Shown here in pieces: positions 7,947 to 16,080 of a stretch of DNA of 64,000 bases. The translations under genes and the position numbers were made by a program. The notes under the pieces are model-generated. The model was not told the DNA's origin and did no database searches. It was given only the letters and a program-made list of their open reading frames with translations. Each line of letters starts with the position of its first letter. Position 1 is the first letter of the stretch. The DNA comes from Nocardia beijingensis NBRC 16342. GTDB lineage: Bacteria > Actinomycetota > Actinomycetes > Mycobacteriales > Mycobacteriaceae. The DNA is taken from positions 1 through 64,000 of the forward strand of contig NZ_BDBC01000011.1 of assembly GCF_001612785.1 (NCBI RefSeq), given 5' to 3'.

Positions 7947-9038
7947 TCACCAGATGAGCACCGGCTTGACGACCGTGCCTGCCCGCTGCTCCGCGAGCGC
8001 GACATTGATCTCGGTGTGCGGATACCTGGTGATGAGGCGGTCGATGGGGAACCGTCCGGCGGCGTGCAGCTCCAGCAGATGCGGGATGAACGTCGCGGGC
8101 ACCGCGTCGCCTTCGAGGCAGCCGCGGACGACCTTGCCGCCCAGGACGATGTCCCGCAGGTCGATCTCGGGAACCCCGGCGCCCAGACCGACCGCGACCA
8201 CGGTGCCGCCGATCGCCGCAGCGGCGGCCGCGGTGGCGAGCACCCGCGACGATCCCGTGGTGTCGAGGGCGTGCGTGGCGCCGCCGTCGGTCAGCTTCCG
8301 GATCGCGGGCACGATGTCGTCGGCCGCGGGATCGAGGGCCGCGGTGGCACCCAGTTCCAGCGCCAGCGCCCGCCGCGCCGGTGACGGTTCCACCACGACC
8401 AGTTCGGCGACCTCGGCCGCCACCGCCGCCAGCACGCCCGCCATACCGACCGCGCCCGCGCCGTAGACCGCGACGCGGGCGTCCCGGTCCGGCCGCAGCA
8501 CATTGAGCACCGCTCCGGCTCCGGTGAGGAAACCACAGCCCAGCGGGGCGAGGACGGCCGGTTCGACCTCGGTGTCGACGACCACCGTGTTGTCGGCGGC
8601 GGTCAAGGCGTACGCGGCGAAGCTGGACTGGCCGAAGAACCCGTCCCGCACCGGAGCGCCTGCGACGGTGACGCGCGCCGATCCGTCGGCCCTGGCGCCG
8701 AACTGATTGAGTTTCGCCGCTCGCAGGCAATACGCAGGCCGTTCCGCCCGGCAGTTGCGGCAGCTTCCGCAGTGCCGGAAGGTCAACACCACCCGATCGC
8801 CGGGCCGCACACCGGTCACCGCCGCGCCCACGGCCTCCACCACGCCGGCGCCTTCGTGTCCGAGCAGGACCGGATGGTCGGCCGCGCCGGCCGCCCGGGT
8901 GACCAGATCGGTGTGGCAGATGCCGGTGGCCTGGACCCGGACCAGGATCTCGTCCGCACGGGGGCCGTCGATCTCGACGGCTTCGACGGTGAACGGGGCG
9001 GCCGGGTCGCGCGACAGCACCGCGGTGGTGGTCACCAT
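7947..9038 (-). CDS. Zinc-dependent NAD(P)-alcohol dehydrogenase (aryl-alcohol type)
   Basis: This 363-residue medium-chain dehydrogenase has catalytic zinc ligands Cys41 (GICHTDL) and His61-Glu62 (GHEGAG). Structural zinc ligands are Cys90, Cys93, Cys96 and Cys104. A Rossmann GAGAVGMAG lies near residue 192. The long RHCGSCRNC loop and C-terminal features resemble the benzyl/aryl-alcohol dehydrogenase group, oxidising primary alcohols to aldehydes. Only 3 bases separate it from the DUF4334 gene, so the two form one operon facing the TetR gene, with operators between. The true substrate is unknown. Confidence 0.88.
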   Translation of the reverse strand: MVTTTAVLSRDPAAPFTVEAVEIDGPRADEILVRVQATGICHTDLVTRAAGAADHPVLLGHEGAGVVEAVGAAVTGVRPGDRVVLTFRHCGSCRNCRAERPAYCLRAAKLNQFGARADGSARVTVAGAPVRDGFFGQSSFAAYALTAADNTVVVDTEVEPAVLAPLGCGFLTGAGAVLNVLRPDRDARVAVYGAGAVGMAGVLAAVAAEVAELVVVEPSPARRALALELGATAALDPAADDIVPAIRKLTDGGATHALDTTGSSRVLATAAAAAAIGGTVVAVGLGAGVPEIDLRDIVLGGKVVRGCLEGDAVPATFIPHLLELHAAGRFPIDRLITRYPHTEINVALAEQRAGTVVKPVLIW

Positions 9039-9041
9039 CGC

Positions 9042-9512
9042 TCAGCTCCGCTCGAGCAGGAAGTAGAAGTACTCGCCCTCGGCCAGCACCAGTTCCGGCC
9101 TGCCGTTCATGATGCCCATCAGCGTGTTCTCGTCCAGCCATTTGAAGTGGTCGAAGACCGGGCGCTTGTCGTAGACCATGGTGGCGGTCACCTCGCCGCG
9201 GAACTCGATGTTCCACAGCGTCGCTTCCCCGCCGCCGCCGAGTTCGACGTTGGAGAACAGTGATCCGTCCTCGGCGCGGCAGATCAACGGCTTCGCGTCC
9301 AGCACGCTGTGGAACGTCTTGCCGTGCCAGCGACTCGCCGACAGCGCTTTGCGCAGCGGGTGCCGGGTGGGGAACGCCGCGCCCTTCCACTCGCCCAGGA
9401 TGTCCTCGGCGCGCGCGACGGGCAGACCGGCCCACAGCGCATCCAGCTCCGCCGCCGTCACCCCGTCTTCCCGCGCGAGGAGTTCTCGCCAGCCGGTGTC
9501 CACAGCGCCCAT
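9042..9512 (-). CDS. GXWXG / DUF4334 domain protein
   Basis: The 156-residue protein has an N-terminal GXWXG domain (DILGEWKGAAFPT) and a C-terminal DUF4334 domain (MGIMNGRPELVLAEGEYFYF). The family is uncharacterised; members recur next to dehydrogenases and acyl-metabolism genes in actinobacteria and fungi. Two ATG codons, 9518 and 9512, are possible. GAGG stands directly against the first but 6 bases before the second, so 9512 is preferred. A longer frame reaches 9605 but runs through the operators. It is co-transcribed with the alcohol dehydrogenase and lies under the twin operators at 9542-9584. Confidence 0.8.
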   Translation of the reverse strand: MGAVDTGWRELLAREDGVTAAELDALWAGLPVARAEDILGEWKGAAFPTRHPLRKALSASRWHGKTFHSVLDAKPLICRAEDGSLFSNVELGGGGEATLWNIEFRGEVTATMVYDKRPVFDHFKWLDENTLMGIMNGRPELVLAEGEYFYFLLERS

Positions 9513-9541
9513 GGCCATCCTCGTTTCCGATGCGGTTTCCA

Positions 9542-9584
9542 GAACCTTTTGGTTCGGCAACTGTATATCCGAACCAAAAGGTTC
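9542..9584. promoter_or_regulatory. Twin TetR operators between divergent genes
   Basis: Two copies of the inverted repeat GAACC-N4-GGTTC lie at 9542-9555 (spacer TTTT) and 9571-9584 (spacer AAAA), 29 bases apart centre to centre. They occupy the short gap between the DUF4334 start (9512) and the TetR start (9604). A TATAT element at about 9563-9567 sits between them. The arrangement fits a TetR dimer pair repressing both directions. Assignment to the adjacent TetR is inferred from position. Confidence 0.75.
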
Positions 9585-9603
9585 GGCAAGATAGGATGCG
9601 GCC

Positions 9604-10185
9604 ATGCGCGCAGCAGGTCAGGCCACCCGCGAACGAATCCTCGTCGCGGCCAAAGCGGAGTTCGCCACGTACGGCATCGCGGGAGCGCGCATCAATCGCA
9701 TCGCCGACGCGGCCAAGGCCAGCAAAGACCGGCTGTACGCGTACTTCGCGGGCAAGGACGAGTTGTATGCCGCGGTCACCGAGGAGTGGGTCGCCCAGAC
9801 CACCGACGAGACCGCCTTGGACGCCGGGGATCTGCCCGGTTACGTGGGCCGGCTGTTCGACCACTACATCGCGCACCCCGACAACGCTCGGTTGCAGGCG
9901 TGGGCAGAGATCGAGCAGACCCACATCGCCGCTGCCGAGGACGCCATCCGCAGGATCATCGCGGGAAAGCTCGCCGAGATCCGCCGCGGCCAGGAGCAGG
10001 GCTTGATCACCGACGCGTTCGCGCCGATCACCCTGATCGTCATGCTGACCGACCTCGCCCGCACCGCGGCCATGCACGCCACCCGCGCCACCCGGCACAA
10101 CATCACCGAACGTCGCGCCGCGACCGTCCTGGCCGCCCGCAGGCTGGTCAGCCCGGAGGCGCCCGCGGCCGCGGAGCGTCGTTAG
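9604..10185 (+). CDS. TetR-family transcriptional regulator
   Basis: This 193-residue protein has an N-terminal TetR HTH (residues about 8-55: TRERILVAAKAEFATYGI, then INRIADAAKASKDRLYAYFAGKDEL). A helical C-terminal ligand domain follows (TetR_C_33-like). It probably represses itself and the divergent DUF4334-alcohol dehydrogenase operon through the two GAACC-N4-GGTTC sites directly upstream. A short hairpin at 10207-10224 follows the gene. The inducer is unknown but may be an alcohol or aldehyde handled by the dehydrogenase. Confidence 0.88.
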   Translation: MRAAGQATRERILVAAKAEFATYGIAGARINRIADAAKASKDRLYAYFAGKDELYAAVTEEWVAQTTDETALDAGDLPGYVGRLFDHYIAHPDNARLQAWAEIEQTHIAAAEDAIRRIIAGKLAEIRRGQEQGLITDAFAPITLIVMLTDLARTAAMHATRATRHNITERRAATVLAARRLVSPEAPAAAERR

Positions 10186-10206
10186 CTCGCAGGGCTTGCC
10201 GAGCCT

Positions 10207-10224
10207 GCCCACCAGGTGGTGGGC
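10207..10224 (+). terminator. Short hairpin after the TetR gene
   Basis: GCCCACC (10207-10213), loop AGGT and GGTGGGC (10218-10224) form a 7-bp GC stem 22 bases past the TetR stop. No T-run follows, which is common in actinobacteria. Confidence 0.4.
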
Positions 10225-10309
10225 TGGTGGAAGCGTTGCATCACTCACGCCTCGATACCGCGTGTACGGCCACCGGACGGTAAGCCCCGAGACGACGACG
10301 GAGAATCGC

Positions 10310-12253
10310 ATGGACGAGATCGAATGCACGCCGCGGCTCACGGCGTTCCCGCGCATCGACGATTACGGGTTCATCTCCGATTGTGAAGTCACCGCTCTGA
10401 TCGCCCCGAGCGGAGCCATCGAGTGGATGTGCCTGCCGCGCATGGACTCCGCCAGCGTCTTCGCCGCGATACTCGATCGCTCCGCCGGTTCGTTCCGGTT
10501 CGCTCCCGCCGACTTCGTGGTGCCCACCGATCGCCGCTACATCCCCGGCACGATGGTCATGGAGACGAGCTGGCGCAGCGGCGAAGGGTGGGCGACGGTC
10601 CGCGACGTGCTGCTGGTCGGGCCGTGGCGGCACCAGAAACCCGGCCGCAGCGCTCACCGGCGGACGCCGACGGACTACGACGCAGAGCACATCCTGCTGC
10701 GCACCGTGCACTGCGAGACCGGCCAGATCCAGTTCGGGCTCGATTGCCAACCGGCCTTCGACTACGGCAGGCATCGCGCGCGGTGGGAGTACCTCGGCAG
10801 TTATCACCTCGCGCAAGCGAGCGCCGACGGGATCGATCTGCAACTGACGTTGAGCACGGACATGCGCTTGGGGTTGGAGGGCACGCACGCGGTCGCCCGG
10901 ACCCTGCTGAAGAAGGGCGACACCCGGTTCTGCGCGCTCGCCTGGGGCAGCCGGGACGCGCCCCGCGACGTCGCGGAGGCCGAGGAGCGGCTGCTGCGCA
11001 CGATCCACCACTGGCGGCACTGGCTGGCAGGCGGACGCTTCCCGGACCATCCGTGGACCGCGGAACTCACCCGCAGCGCGCTCACCCTCAAGGGACTGAC
11101 CTTCGCCCCCACTGGCGCCGTCGCCGCCGCTGCCACCACGTCCCTGCCCGAAACACCTGGCGGAGAGCGCAATTGGGACTATCGCTATTCGTGGATCCGC
11201 GACTCCGCCTTCGCCCTGTGGGGCCTGTACACGCTGGGATTCACCTGGGAGGCGAACGACTTCTTCTCCTACATCCTCGACCTGACCGAGGAAGCCAGGG
11301 ACATGCAGATCGTCTACGGCATCGGCGGCGAGACCGATCTCACCGAACAGACCCTTCCCCACCTGCGCGGCTACGACAACGCGGGCCCGGTGCGCATCGG
11401 CAACGAGGCGTACCGGCAGCGACAGCACGATGTGTGGGGCGCGGCGCTGGACGCGGTCTATCTCTACGGCCGTCATCAAGATCAGATCGATGCGCGAGCC
11501 TGGCCGCTGCTGGGCCGTGCGGTCAAAAGCGCACTGACCTATTGGCGCGAGCCCGACCACGGCATCTGGGAAGTGCGCGGGCAGCCCCGGCATTTCACCT
11601 CGAGCAAGGTCATGTGCTGGGTCGCCGCCGACCGCGGCGCCCGGCTGGCCCGCATCCACCAGGACTTCGCCCGCGCCCATCGGTGGCAACAGGCCGCCGA
11701 CGAGATCCACGCCGACATCTGCGCACACGCGGTCGATTCCCGGCGGGTGTTCACCCAGTACTACGGCAGCACGGCGCTGGACGCTTCGACCCTGCTCATC
11801 CCGCTCGTTCGCTTCCTGCCACCCGACGACGACCGGGTACGCAACACCGTGCTGGCGATCGCGGAGGAACTGACCGAGGACGGCCTCGTCCTGCGGTACC
11901 GCGTCGCGGAGACCGACGACGGATGCGCCGGTGAGGAAGGCGCTTTCACGATCTGCTCGTTCTGGCTGGTGTCGGCGCTGTCGGAGATCGGCGAGAAGAA
12001 GAAGGCCAAGCAGTTGTGCGAGAAACTCCTCGGCTACGCCAGCCCGCTCGGCCTCTACGCCGAGGAGATCGATCCCCGCACCGGCAGGCACTGGGGCAAC
12101 TATCCGCAGGCGTTCACCCACCTGGCCCTGATCAACGCCGTCATGCACGTCGTCCAGGACGAGCAAGCGCTCCTGCGACAGGCGCTCGGCGGTGAATCGA
12201 TCGCACCGCGGCTGGATGACGCACCCCTCACCCGCGGGTATATCCACCGCTGA
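10310..12253 (+). CDS. treH: GH15 trehalase, mycobacterial type
   Basis: This cytosolic protein of 647 residues hydrolyses trehalose to two glucoses and belongs to the GH15 trehalases described in mycobacteria. It has an N-terminal beta-sandwich domain (FPRIDDYGFISDCEVTALIA, IEWMCLPRMDSASVF, ILDRSAGSFR) and an (alpha/alpha)6 catalytic barrel. The barrel carries LPETPGGERNWDYRYSWIRD (putative general acid region), EVRGQPRHFTSSKVMCWVAADR, and GCAGEEGAFTICSFWLV with the likely general-base Glu. Long stretches match what I remember of M. tuberculosis Rv2402. The start MDEIECTPRL was chosen since the preceding 38 codons lack family character. Trehalose is both a compatible solute and the carrier of mycolic acids. 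Confidence 0.9.
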   Translation: MDEIECTPRLTAFPRIDDYGFISDCEVTALIAPSGAIEWMCLPRMDSASVFAAILDRSAGSFRFAPADFVVPTDRRYIPGTMVMETSWRSGEGWATVRDVLLVGPWRHQKPGRSAHRRTPTDYDAEHILLRTVHCETGQIQFGLDCQPAFDYGRHRARWEYLGSYHLAQASADGIDLQLTLSTDMRLGLEGTHAVARTLLKKGDTRFCALAWGSRDAPRDVAEAEERLLRTIHHWRHWLAGGRFPDHPWTAELTRSALTLKGLTFAPTGAVAAAATTSLPETPGGERNWDYRYSWIRDSAFALWGLYTLGFTWEANDFFSYILDLTEEARDMQIVYGIGGETDLTEQTLPHLRGYDNAGPVRIGNEAYRQRQHDVWGAALDAVYLYGRHQDQIDARAWPLLGRAVKSALTYWREPDHGIWEVRGQPRHFTSSKVMCWVAADRGARLARIHQDFARAHRWQQAADEIHADICAHAVDSRRVFTQYYGSTALDASTLLIPLVRFLPPDDDRVRNTVLAIAEELTEDGLVLRYRVAETDDGCAGEEGAFTICSFWLVSALSEIGEKKKAKQLCEKLLGYASPLGLYAEEIDPRTGRHWGNYPQAFTHLALINAVMHVVQDEQALLRQALGGESIAPRLDDAPLTRGYIHR

Positions 12254-12363
12254 CCCGGCCCGGCGAAATCCACTGCGCTCCACCGGTGCCGGGGCCTTTC
12301 GCGCCGCCGCGGAGGCGAACTCAGTACTATCGCCTTCGACTGTTAACAGGACTAAGGATTTCA

Positions 12364-12999
12364 TTGAAGGGCTCGACGATGGCGATGCTCGGCATCGCCG
12401 CGACCGCGGCATTCGGCCTGACGGCCGCCCCCGCGACCGCTGATCCGGTGGCAGACAAGTCTCGCGTGGTCGACACCGAGGACGGCTGGGAGTTGCGGAT
12501 CAGCAAAACCGCCGAAGACGTGCAACGCGTGCCCAATCTGGCCGCCACGCCGTTCACCAGGGAAGGGTTCGTCACCCTGTCGGCGGCGGCCGACATCGGT
12601 GGCGAGGGCCGAGAGGCGGTGAACTCGGGGACACTGCAGCTGGGTTACCAGATCGGTTGCCAGGTGGACGTTTCCAACGGCCTGACCATGGGCCTGTCCG
12701 CGGCTATCGGCCCGAACGCCATGGTGACCGTCGCCCCGTCGCCCGGCCTCGCGGTCGGCGGCAGCGCGCTGGCCCTGCCGAGCATGTCGACCACCATCAA
12801 GCCGGGCACCATCAACAGCATCACGCTGGGGACCAAACCGCTTGCCGGGCCGCACGGCTCGATCTCCGTCGATCAGATCCAGATCAAGATCGACGCGTGT
12901 GCGGGCGCGGTGAGCCTGCGCTCGTTCGCGATCGTGTCGATATCCACCGCGACGGCCGACAATTCGGTCGCGGTCTACGGTGACCCGATATGGCTGTGA
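12364..12999 (+). CDS. MspA-family porin
   Basis: The precursor is 211 residues. Residues 1-26 form a signal peptide ending TAAPATA before DPVADKS. The mature part shows the family hallmarks: DGWELRISKTAEDVQRVPNL near the start, REGFVTLSAAADIGG, LQLGYQIGCQVDVSNG, and a C-terminal region with IDACAGAVSLRSFAIVSIST. MspA porins form octameric channels in the outer mycolate membrane for small hydrophilic solutes. The TTG at 12364 is preferred because AAGGA lies 5 bases upstream and the resulting signal peptide is compact. The downstream gene overlaps its last codons, so both are translated from one mRNA. Confidence 0.88.
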   Translation: MKGSTMAMLGIAATAAFGLTAAPATADPVADKSRVVDTEDGWELRISKTAEDVQRVPNLAATPFTREGFVTLSAAADIGGEGREAVNSGTLQLGYQIGCQVDVSNGLTMGLSAAIGPNAMVTVAPSPGLAVGGSALALPSMSTTIKPGTINSITLGTKPLAGPHGSISVDQIQIKIDACAGAVSLRSFAIVSISTATADNSVAVYGDPIWL

Positions 13000-13316
13000 T
13001 CCCAGCGCCCGCGCTGCGGCGCTGGCTGGCGCCGATCGGGGTGGCGGCCGCACTGATCATCGCCGCCCCCACCGCCTCCGCTGAGCCGATCGTGCCGGTC
13101 GGGCCGAGCTGCGGTGAGACCCCCTCCCCCGCAACCGCTTGCGGAGACGACAAGCCCGCGACACGCGGCGCGCCCGCCGCGCCGCCCGCACTGCCGCTGC
13201 AAGTGCTGGCGCCCCCGCCTGGGAAGTCGGCTCCCAATACCAACACACCCGCCGGTGCACTGGTTCCGCCCGCGCCGGGGCCGGGCTCCGGCAAGCCGAT
13301 CGTGCCGACCCGATAA
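12990..13316 (+). CDS. Secreted proline/alanine-rich small protein
   Basis: The 108-residue protein starts at an ATG inside the last codons of the porin gene (10-base overlap). It has a clear signal peptide (ALRRWLAPIGVAAALIIAAP then TASA before EPIV). The mature part of about 77 residues is low-complexity, rich in Pro, Ala and Thr, with two cysteines (SCGETPSPATACGDD) that could form a disulfide. The ORF ends in KPIVPTR, echoing EPIVPVG at the mature N-terminus. Translational coupling suggests it acts with the porin, perhaps in cell-wall anchoring or pore gating, but no family is recognised. Confidence 0.65.
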   Translation: MAVIPAPALRRWLAPIGVAAALIIAAPTASAEPIVPVGPSCGETPSPATACGDDKPATRGAPAAPPALPLQVLAPPPGKSAPNTNTPAGALVPPAPGPGSGKPIVPTR

Positions 13317-13327
13317 CGATCAGTCGT

Positions 13328-13352
13328 GGGCCGCTCGCCCCGCGAGCGGCCC
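13328..13352 (+). terminator. Hairpin ending the porin operon
   Basis: GGGCCGCTCG (13328-13337) pairs perfectly with CGAGCGGCCC (13343-13352) over a 5-base loop, 11 bases beyond the stop of the small secreted gene. Confidence 0.65.
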
Positions 13353-13610
13353 ATCGATTCCAGCGCGAGCAGTGATCCGCGCATCGGTATCGCGACAGGC
13401 GCATCGGGCGCCGCTGGAATCTGGATGAATTTATGTCTCATCACAGCGAATCACCGCAGGTCAGAATCGGTCTCGCAGCCTGAACAGCGCGGGCTGTGAA
13501 CGACTTACGGCACCGGGCGAGGTCGATAATTCCGGTGTCCGAAGGCTGGTCGACCCGCCAGTCGGGTGATTCGCCCGTTGATCACGCCCACCGAACAGGA
13601 ATCAGCGCCG

Positions 13611-14675
13611 ATGAGTTCCGAATTCCTCTGGTACATCCCGAATCAAGTCACGCCGGGACACCGCGGCGACACCATCGTGGCCGACCACAACAGCCTGGAC
13701 ACCCTGACCGCTCAGGCGAAGGCACTCGAGGAACACGGCTGGCAGGGCGCTTTGATCGGCACCGGGTGGGGTCGCCCGGACACCATCACCGTCGCCACCG
13801 CTCTCGCCGCGAGGACCACGACGTTCGAGCCGCTCATCGCGATCAGGCCGGGCTACTGGCGTCCGGCGAACTTCGCGTCGGCGGCGGCGACCCTCGACCA
13901 TCTCTCCGGCGGCCGGGTGCGGGTGAACATCGTGTCCGGCAAGGACGATCTCGCGGCCTACGGCGAAACCGAGAGCGATCAGGCCGAGCGTTACGCCCGC
14001 ACCGAAGAGTTCCTGCGACTCGTCCGTCGGCTGTGGACGGAGGAGAACGTCACCTACCGGGGCGACTACTACCAGGTCACCGATTCCACCGCGCTGCCGA
14101 GGATCGTCGCGCGCGGCGAGCGCCGCCACCCGAAGCTCTACTTCGGCGGTGCGTCGGAGGCCGCGGAGCGGGTGGCGGCGGCCGAGGCCGACGTCCAGCT
14201 CTTCTGGGGCGAGCCGCTGTCGGGTGTCCGGGAACGGATCGAGCGCCTGCGGGCCCTGAGCGAGGAACTCGGCCGTGAACACGCGCCACTGGAGTTCGGC
14301 CTGCGGGTCACCACCTTCGTCCGTGACACCACCGAGCAGGCGTGGGCGGAGGCGGAGGCGAAGGTCGCGGCGATGGCCGACGACCACCACGCGCCCGTGC
14401 CCAACCCGCATCGCCGAACGGCGGTGGGTCAGCAGCGATTGCTGGATCTGGCCGCGCAGGGCGAGGTGCTCGACGACAACCTGTACACGACCCCCGGGAA
14501 GTACGGCGCCGGTGGCGCCGGGACGACCTGGCTGGTCGGCTCCCCCGACGACGTCGCCAAATCGCTGCGCAAGTATCAGGACCTGGGCATCACGCATTTC
14601 GTCCTGTCCGACACCCCGTATCTGACCGAGATCGAGCGTCAAGGCAACCAGCTGCTGCCGTTGCTGCGGGATTGA
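13611..14675 (+). CDS. ssuD: FMNH2-dependent alkanesulfonate monooxygenase
   Basis: This 354-residue LLM-class (bacterial luciferase-like) flavoprotein has FLWYIPNQVTPGHRGDT at the start, RPDTITVATALAARTTTFEPL, AIRPGYWRP, and the family signature FASAAATLDHLSGGRVRVNI near residue 88. NPHRRTAVGQQRLL near residue 265 matches the SsuD mobile loop. The family cleaves C-S bonds of alkanesulfonates to release sulfite. It needs a separate NAD(P)H:FMN reductase (SsuE type), and none is adjacent. No sulfonate ABC transporter is in the window. A 295-base upstream gap probably holds its promoter; I found no sulfur riboswitch there. Confidence 0.85.
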   Translation: MSSEFLWYIPNQVTPGHRGDTIVADHNSLDTLTAQAKALEEHGWQGALIGTGWGRPDTITVATALAARTTTFEPLIAIRPGYWRPANFASAAATLDHLSGGRVRVNIVSGKDDLAAYGETESDQAERYARTEEFLRLVRRLWTEENVTYRGDYYQVTDSTALPRIVARGERRHPKLYFGGASEAAERVAAAEADVQLFWGEPLSGVRERIERLRALSEELGREHAPLEFGLRVTTFVRDTTEQAWAEAEAKVAAMADDHHAPVPNPHRRTAVGQQRLLDLAAQGEVLDDNLYTTPGKYGAGGAGTTWLVGSPDDVAKSLRKYQDLGITHFVLSDTPYLTEIERQGNQLLPLLRD

Positions 14676-14721
14676 GACGGGCAGCGCGTGCGCTGACCCT
14701 CCCGATCCGCGTGGCGCGGGC

Positions 14722-15753
14722 TCAGAGTTTCAGGCCGGTCCCGTGCACGCCGTGCTCGTCGATGAGGGCGAGTTCGTCGTCGGTGAGGGCGGGGAAGCTC
14801 AGCGCCGCGATGTTGTGCTCGAGTTGCGCGGTGGAACTCGCGCCGATCAGCGCCGAGGTGACCTCCGGGCGCCGCAGCACCCATTGCAGCGCCAACTGCG
14901 CGAGCGACTGGCCGCGCGCCTCGGCGATCTTGTTCAGCGCGGCGGTGCGCTGCCGGTAGGTCTCGTCGATGACATCCGGCGACAGGAAGCTGCTGTTCTG
15001 CGCCCGCGCCCCGTCGGGAATCGTCTCCAGGTACTTGTCGGTCAGCAGGCCCTGCGCCAGCGGCGAGTAGACGATCACGCCGAAGCCGTCCTCGCGGGCG
15101 GTCTCCAGCAGGCCGCCGCGCTCGGGGCTGCGGTCGTAGATCGAGTAACGGGCCTGGTGGATCAACAGCGGAACGCCCGCCTGCCGGAGCAGCTCGGCGG
15201 CCTCGTGGGTGCGGTCGGGCGCGTAGTTGGACAGGCCGATGTAGAGCGCCTTGCCCTGTTGCACGGCGCTGACCAGCGCGCCGACCGACTCCTCCAACGG
15301 CGTGCTCGGATCCGGGCTGTGATGGTAGAAGATGTCGACGTAGTCGGTGCCCAGGTCGCGCAGGCTGTGCTCGAGCGAGGTGAGGATCGACTTGCGCGAA
15401 CCGCCCCGGAGATAGGGGCTCGGCCCGATGGGGTTGCCCGCCTTGGTCGAGAGGATGAGTTCGTCACGGTAGGGAGCGAGGTCCTTGCCGAGCACCGCGC
15501 CGAAGTTCTTCTGGGCGGCGCGATGCGGCGGCCCGTAGCGGTCGGCGTTGTCGAAATGCGTGATGCCGAGATCGAAAGCGCGCAGAATGATCTCGCGTTG
15601 CGTCGCGAACGGGTGATCGGTGCCGAACTTCTGCCACAAGCCGAACGAGAAGGCAGGAAGGTCGAGGCCGGAGTTGCCGGTGCGGCGGTACGGGATGTTG
15701 TCGTACCGGTCCGGCGCGGCGGCGTAGGTCAGATCGAAGGGGCCATAGCTCAT
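14722..15753 (-). CDS. Aldo/keto reductase (YghZ/GPR-like)
   Basis: The 343-residue NADPH-dependent TIM-barrel enzyme has the tetrad Asp and Tyr in THFDNADRYG, the Lys in LILSTKAGNP, and the His in YVDIFYHHSPDP. NADPH-binding SALIGASSTAQLEHNI lies near the C-terminus. The N-terminal NIPYRRTGNSGLDLPAFSFGLW and overall length match the YghZ-type L-glyceraldehyde 3-phosphate reductase group, which detoxifies methylglyoxal and related aldehydes. It faces away from the LLM monooxygenase at 16081, so shared regulation from the 327-base gap is possible. ATG 15751-15753 has no clear SD. Confidence 0.87.
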   Translation of the reverse strand: MSYGPFDLTYAAAPDRYDNIPYRRTGNSGLDLPAFSFGLWQKFGTDHPFATQREIILRAFDLGITHFDNADRYGPPHRAAQKNFGAVLGKDLAPYRDELILSTKAGNPIGPSPYLRGGSRKSILTSLEHSLRDLGTDYVDIFYHHSPDPSTPLEESVGALVSAVQQGKALYIGLSNYAPDRTHEAAELLRQAGVPLLIHQARYSIYDRSPERGGLLETAREDGFGVIVYSPLAQGLLTDKYLETIPDGARAQNSSFLSPDVIDETYRQRTAALNKIAEARGQSLAQLALQWVLRRPEVTSALIGASSTAQLEHNIAALSFPALTDDELALIDEHGVHGTGLKL

Positions 15754-16080
15754 CGGGAGAGTGGACCACTTCCGTCCTTCCGGTGCGACCGGTCGGCTCA
15801 CGCTGATCGAAACCCGTGGTCGGTGTGCCGAGTCCAGTACGTACGGCCGCCAAGGGTATTTCCCCTCGATCGAGCTGATCCGAATCGTTGACACCCTGGG
15901 CGCGACGACCGTCGTGTCCGTGCCCGCACCGCTGTAGCCACGCGGTTCCCGATCCGACCGCGGCGGCGTCGCCGATTCGGCCGAGGCCGGCGCTTCCCGC
16001 CGCGGCCGTGCTCGACCGGGCGCGTGCCGGTTCGCGCGTTGCACCCCACGACATTCGCGCATGAAGAGAAACGGGAGACG
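15754..16080. promoter_or_regulatory. Divergent promoter region, 327 bases
   Basis: No gene is seen here. The plus strand has TTGACA at 15888-15893 as a possible -35 element, though no good -10 follows. ACGAC-C-GTCGT (15905-15915) is an 11-bp palindrome. Its CGACCGTCGTG string (15906-15916) recurs within the larger palindrome upstream of the P450 gene at 37175. GGGAGACG at about 16071-16078 is the ribosome binding site of the next gene. Confidence 0.4.

Noticed and set aside
7942..10356. 804-codon minus-strand open frame spanning the ADH/TetR region
   Set aside because: It is an Arg/Gly-rich shadow of the ADH, DUF4334 and TetR genes, which have clear motifs in other frames.
13433..13483. Sixteen-codon frame MSHHSESPQVRIGLAA upstream of ssuD as a sulfur leader peptide
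   Set aside because: It has no Cys or RRHIDL-type leader motif, only a weak SD, and lies 130 bases from ssuD.
13353..13610. Possible SAM or other sulfur riboswitch before ssuD
   Set aside because: No conserved riboswitch core or multi-stem fold was found by eye.
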